Made by a program: the position numbers and the translations under genes. A DNA stretch of 64,000 bases from Embiotoca jacksoni. Lineage: Eukaryota > Chordata > Actinopteri > Embiotocidae. Location of the stretch: the NCBI GenBank assembly GCA_022577435.1, contig JAKOON010000016.1, positions 13,806,276-13,870,275 on the forward strand. The letters are read 5' to 3'. Below are positions 62,091 to 64,000 of the stretch, one piece after another. The number at the start of each line of letters is the position of its first letter. The first letter of the stretch is position 1. The notes below the pieces were generated by a model. It was given only the letters and a program-made list of their open reading frames with translations. It searched no databases and was not told the origin of the DNA.

Positions 62091-64000
62091 TCAGATTTCT
62101 TCCCATTTTACAGTAGATGAGGTCCTCTCACTGTAAGCACAACTTGGCATCCTTCTCATAATAAAACGTAAACATTAAAAATTAGAATTAATGCAAATGA
62201 GGTTCTAATCATGCATCAGTGTCATTAGTCTTATTATTATTGTTTTGTTTTATATGATCCAGTCTTTAGCCATTATAACAGATGTTTTGACAGCTTTCTT
62301 TTTTAATTTTAAATAACTGAAATATTCCCAGTTTTAAAATGAAAACTAAAAACTAAGTGTCCATAACACAGGATGTATTTCTGGCAGCTATAATGGAAGA
62401 GATCCCTCTTATACAGTCCCTGCACATATTGGCCGATTTCACTTGATGCAGTATCTAAACCCCTTGTCTTCCCATGTCAATAGGAGTCATGGCAATCTCA
62501 TTCTGAGCTGCAACCTTTATCCAACTAACCACAGTGTTCTCTCATGACCAACTCATAAATCACACATGACGTCTGTCACACAGAGCAGAGGTGCTGCTCG
62601 GGTCGGCTGATACTGCCGCTCGGATCTCTGCTTCAGCAGGTCCGACTTTCATCAAAATACCATTCAAGATGATAATCCCAGTGGTGGTGAGCTCTGAGAT
62701 GTGGGAGGGTTGCCATTTATCTCCTCTCATCTGGTTTGTGTGTATTTGTCTGTGCGTGTCTGTCTGCCTCTGTCACTCAGTGTTGGTGTGTGTTCGTGTC
62801 TGCTCATCTGGCTTTGACCTGCAGGAGCAGAGTTCAGTTTAACACCCGGTGTCGGATTTGGTTTATGCTGCTATGTGTCTTTCCCCCCAATTTATTTAAC
62901 TAGGGCTGCTGAATCTGGTTGAATTTTCATCTGATATTTATTTTAGTCGTGGTTTTGTCATAGTTTTCCTATAATTATTTCACAGTATTGATTTTGAGTT
63001 TGGTTGAAAGAAAAATCACATGAAAAATGTTGGGAACACTTTATTTTATCATGTTAGTCCCAATTACCTTCTTGAAAGTTTCCTGGAAAGAACTTTGTAT
63101 GTTATATGGTAATGAAATACAGCAAGTACAGACAAAACTCAGAAAATGTAGTTTGTTGTTTGTAAGCAGTTGCTGATATCCAAAGGAATTTCCTTGAAAA
63201 AAAACAGCTCATTATTTATTGTATTGTCAGGTAAACATATTTATTTGTTTGTTTGTTTGTTTTTTGCAGGTTTAACTGACCTACTGGGCCACAACCAAAG
63301 GCCTCAACATCTCAATAGCAAATAATTGATACATAATTGGAAGTGCACCAGTGAAAGATCTTTCTAAAAAATTACTTTTGAATTTATATTTGTATTTATA
63401 ACTTTATAGAATCCAAGATGAATTCTTGGTGCTGCTGAAGTGTAACTGAAATTCCAAAACATAAAACTCAAAGTAAGCCAGGTGGGATGAATTTTACAGC
63501 AGCAAAACAATAACAAAAAGTTTTGAAACTGTGCATAGTTTTACAACTTTTTATAAAATCTGTTTTGCTTATTGCCCTGAAGGTCTGCTGTATGAGTTAA
63601 TGTATTGACCCTGATTTACAACCGCTCCAGTGCGTGTCTGTTCACAGATCTTTCTCTCTTATACTGTCCACTGTCCAATAAAGGCAAGAGAACGTCCGAA
63701 CTGTATTGTTAAAAAGTGTTTCTATTGGTATTAAATATTGCTAAATAAAAATCCATGACTGCATAACCTCAATATGCATTGAGCTGGAGGAGCTCTGATA
63801 GTGGATGTATTCTATAATGTCCCAATCTACTCTCACTGACAAGTAATTCATTTTTATATTATACTTGTATTGTCATTGTCATGATTTTGTGATCTAAATC
63901 AACAGTGGAGTCCCGTCAGAGAGCCTCTGGAGGGATTAAGACCGTGTAAGAGCTGCACGTGAGCAGGAGGTAGCCGATCTCTAATCCACTGAGAGAAAGA
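62091..64000. other. Noncoding DNA; (TTTG)4 at about 63244-63262
   Basis: No gene called. The 83-codon frame at 62591-62842 ends in a TG/TC-rich stretch and has no known relative. Confidence 0.5.

Overview
The window looks like noncoding nuclear DNA from a ray-finned fish, most likely a percomorph teleost. Three things point that way: eight long (TG)n microsatellites of about 70 to 112 bases, tRNA-derived SINEs with a well-formed split promoter and typical fish SINE bodies, and many decayed short DNA-transposon-like repeats of kinds I know from teleost genomes. There are no bacterial signs: no operons, no Shine-Dalgarno starts, no dense coding. I found no complete protein gene, rRNA, functional tRNA or CRISPR array. 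The longest open frames (183 aa at 22175-22726, 153 aa at 40107-40568) resemble no family I know. The window is best read as intergenic DNA or the inside of very large introns.

Layout. 1-6.1 kb: a degenerate six-unit minisatellite (576-886), a young minus-strand SINE (1289-1592), two microsatellites, a decayed repeat (4690-5105), then a (TG)39 tract that runs into a good splice-acceptor-like site and an open frame (5643-5756), followed by a G-run cluster and a C25 run. 7.8-16.2 kb: a run of transposon relics, including a clean 501-base hAT-type element with 14-base terminal inverted repeats and an 8-base target duplication (12452-12952). 20-28.4 kb: two members of one short-element family, an element with TTCAAATG-type ends (24822-25258), and a SINE whose GGAT tail has grown to 33 units. 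29.3-31.6 kb: two long (TG)n tracts, the first again just upstream of an acceptor-like site. 33.4-40 kb: a SINE tail fragment, a partly duplicated short element (34069-34800) and two long-inverted-repeat elements. 41.4-43.4 kb: an AT-rich block and the second young SINE. 46.3-47.4 kb: two relics end to end, one interrupted by later sequence. 48-54 kb is nearly repeat-free. 54.7-62.1 kb: second copies of families first met in the first 16 kb.

What links the window together is repeat ancestry. At least seven families occur two or more times and can be recognised by comparing the window with itself: SINE A (1289/43135), the other SINE (27913/33393), and pairs or sets at 4690/46738, 7798/56470, 11184/61566, 15313/54692, 35988/39522 and 20088/24105/34069/46300. 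The most useful leads are three weak exon candidates (5643-5756 +, 29464-29589 +, 59915-60126 -), the dispersed repeat pair at 15313 and 54692, and the minisatellite at 576-886. I saw no convincing new multi-gene system.
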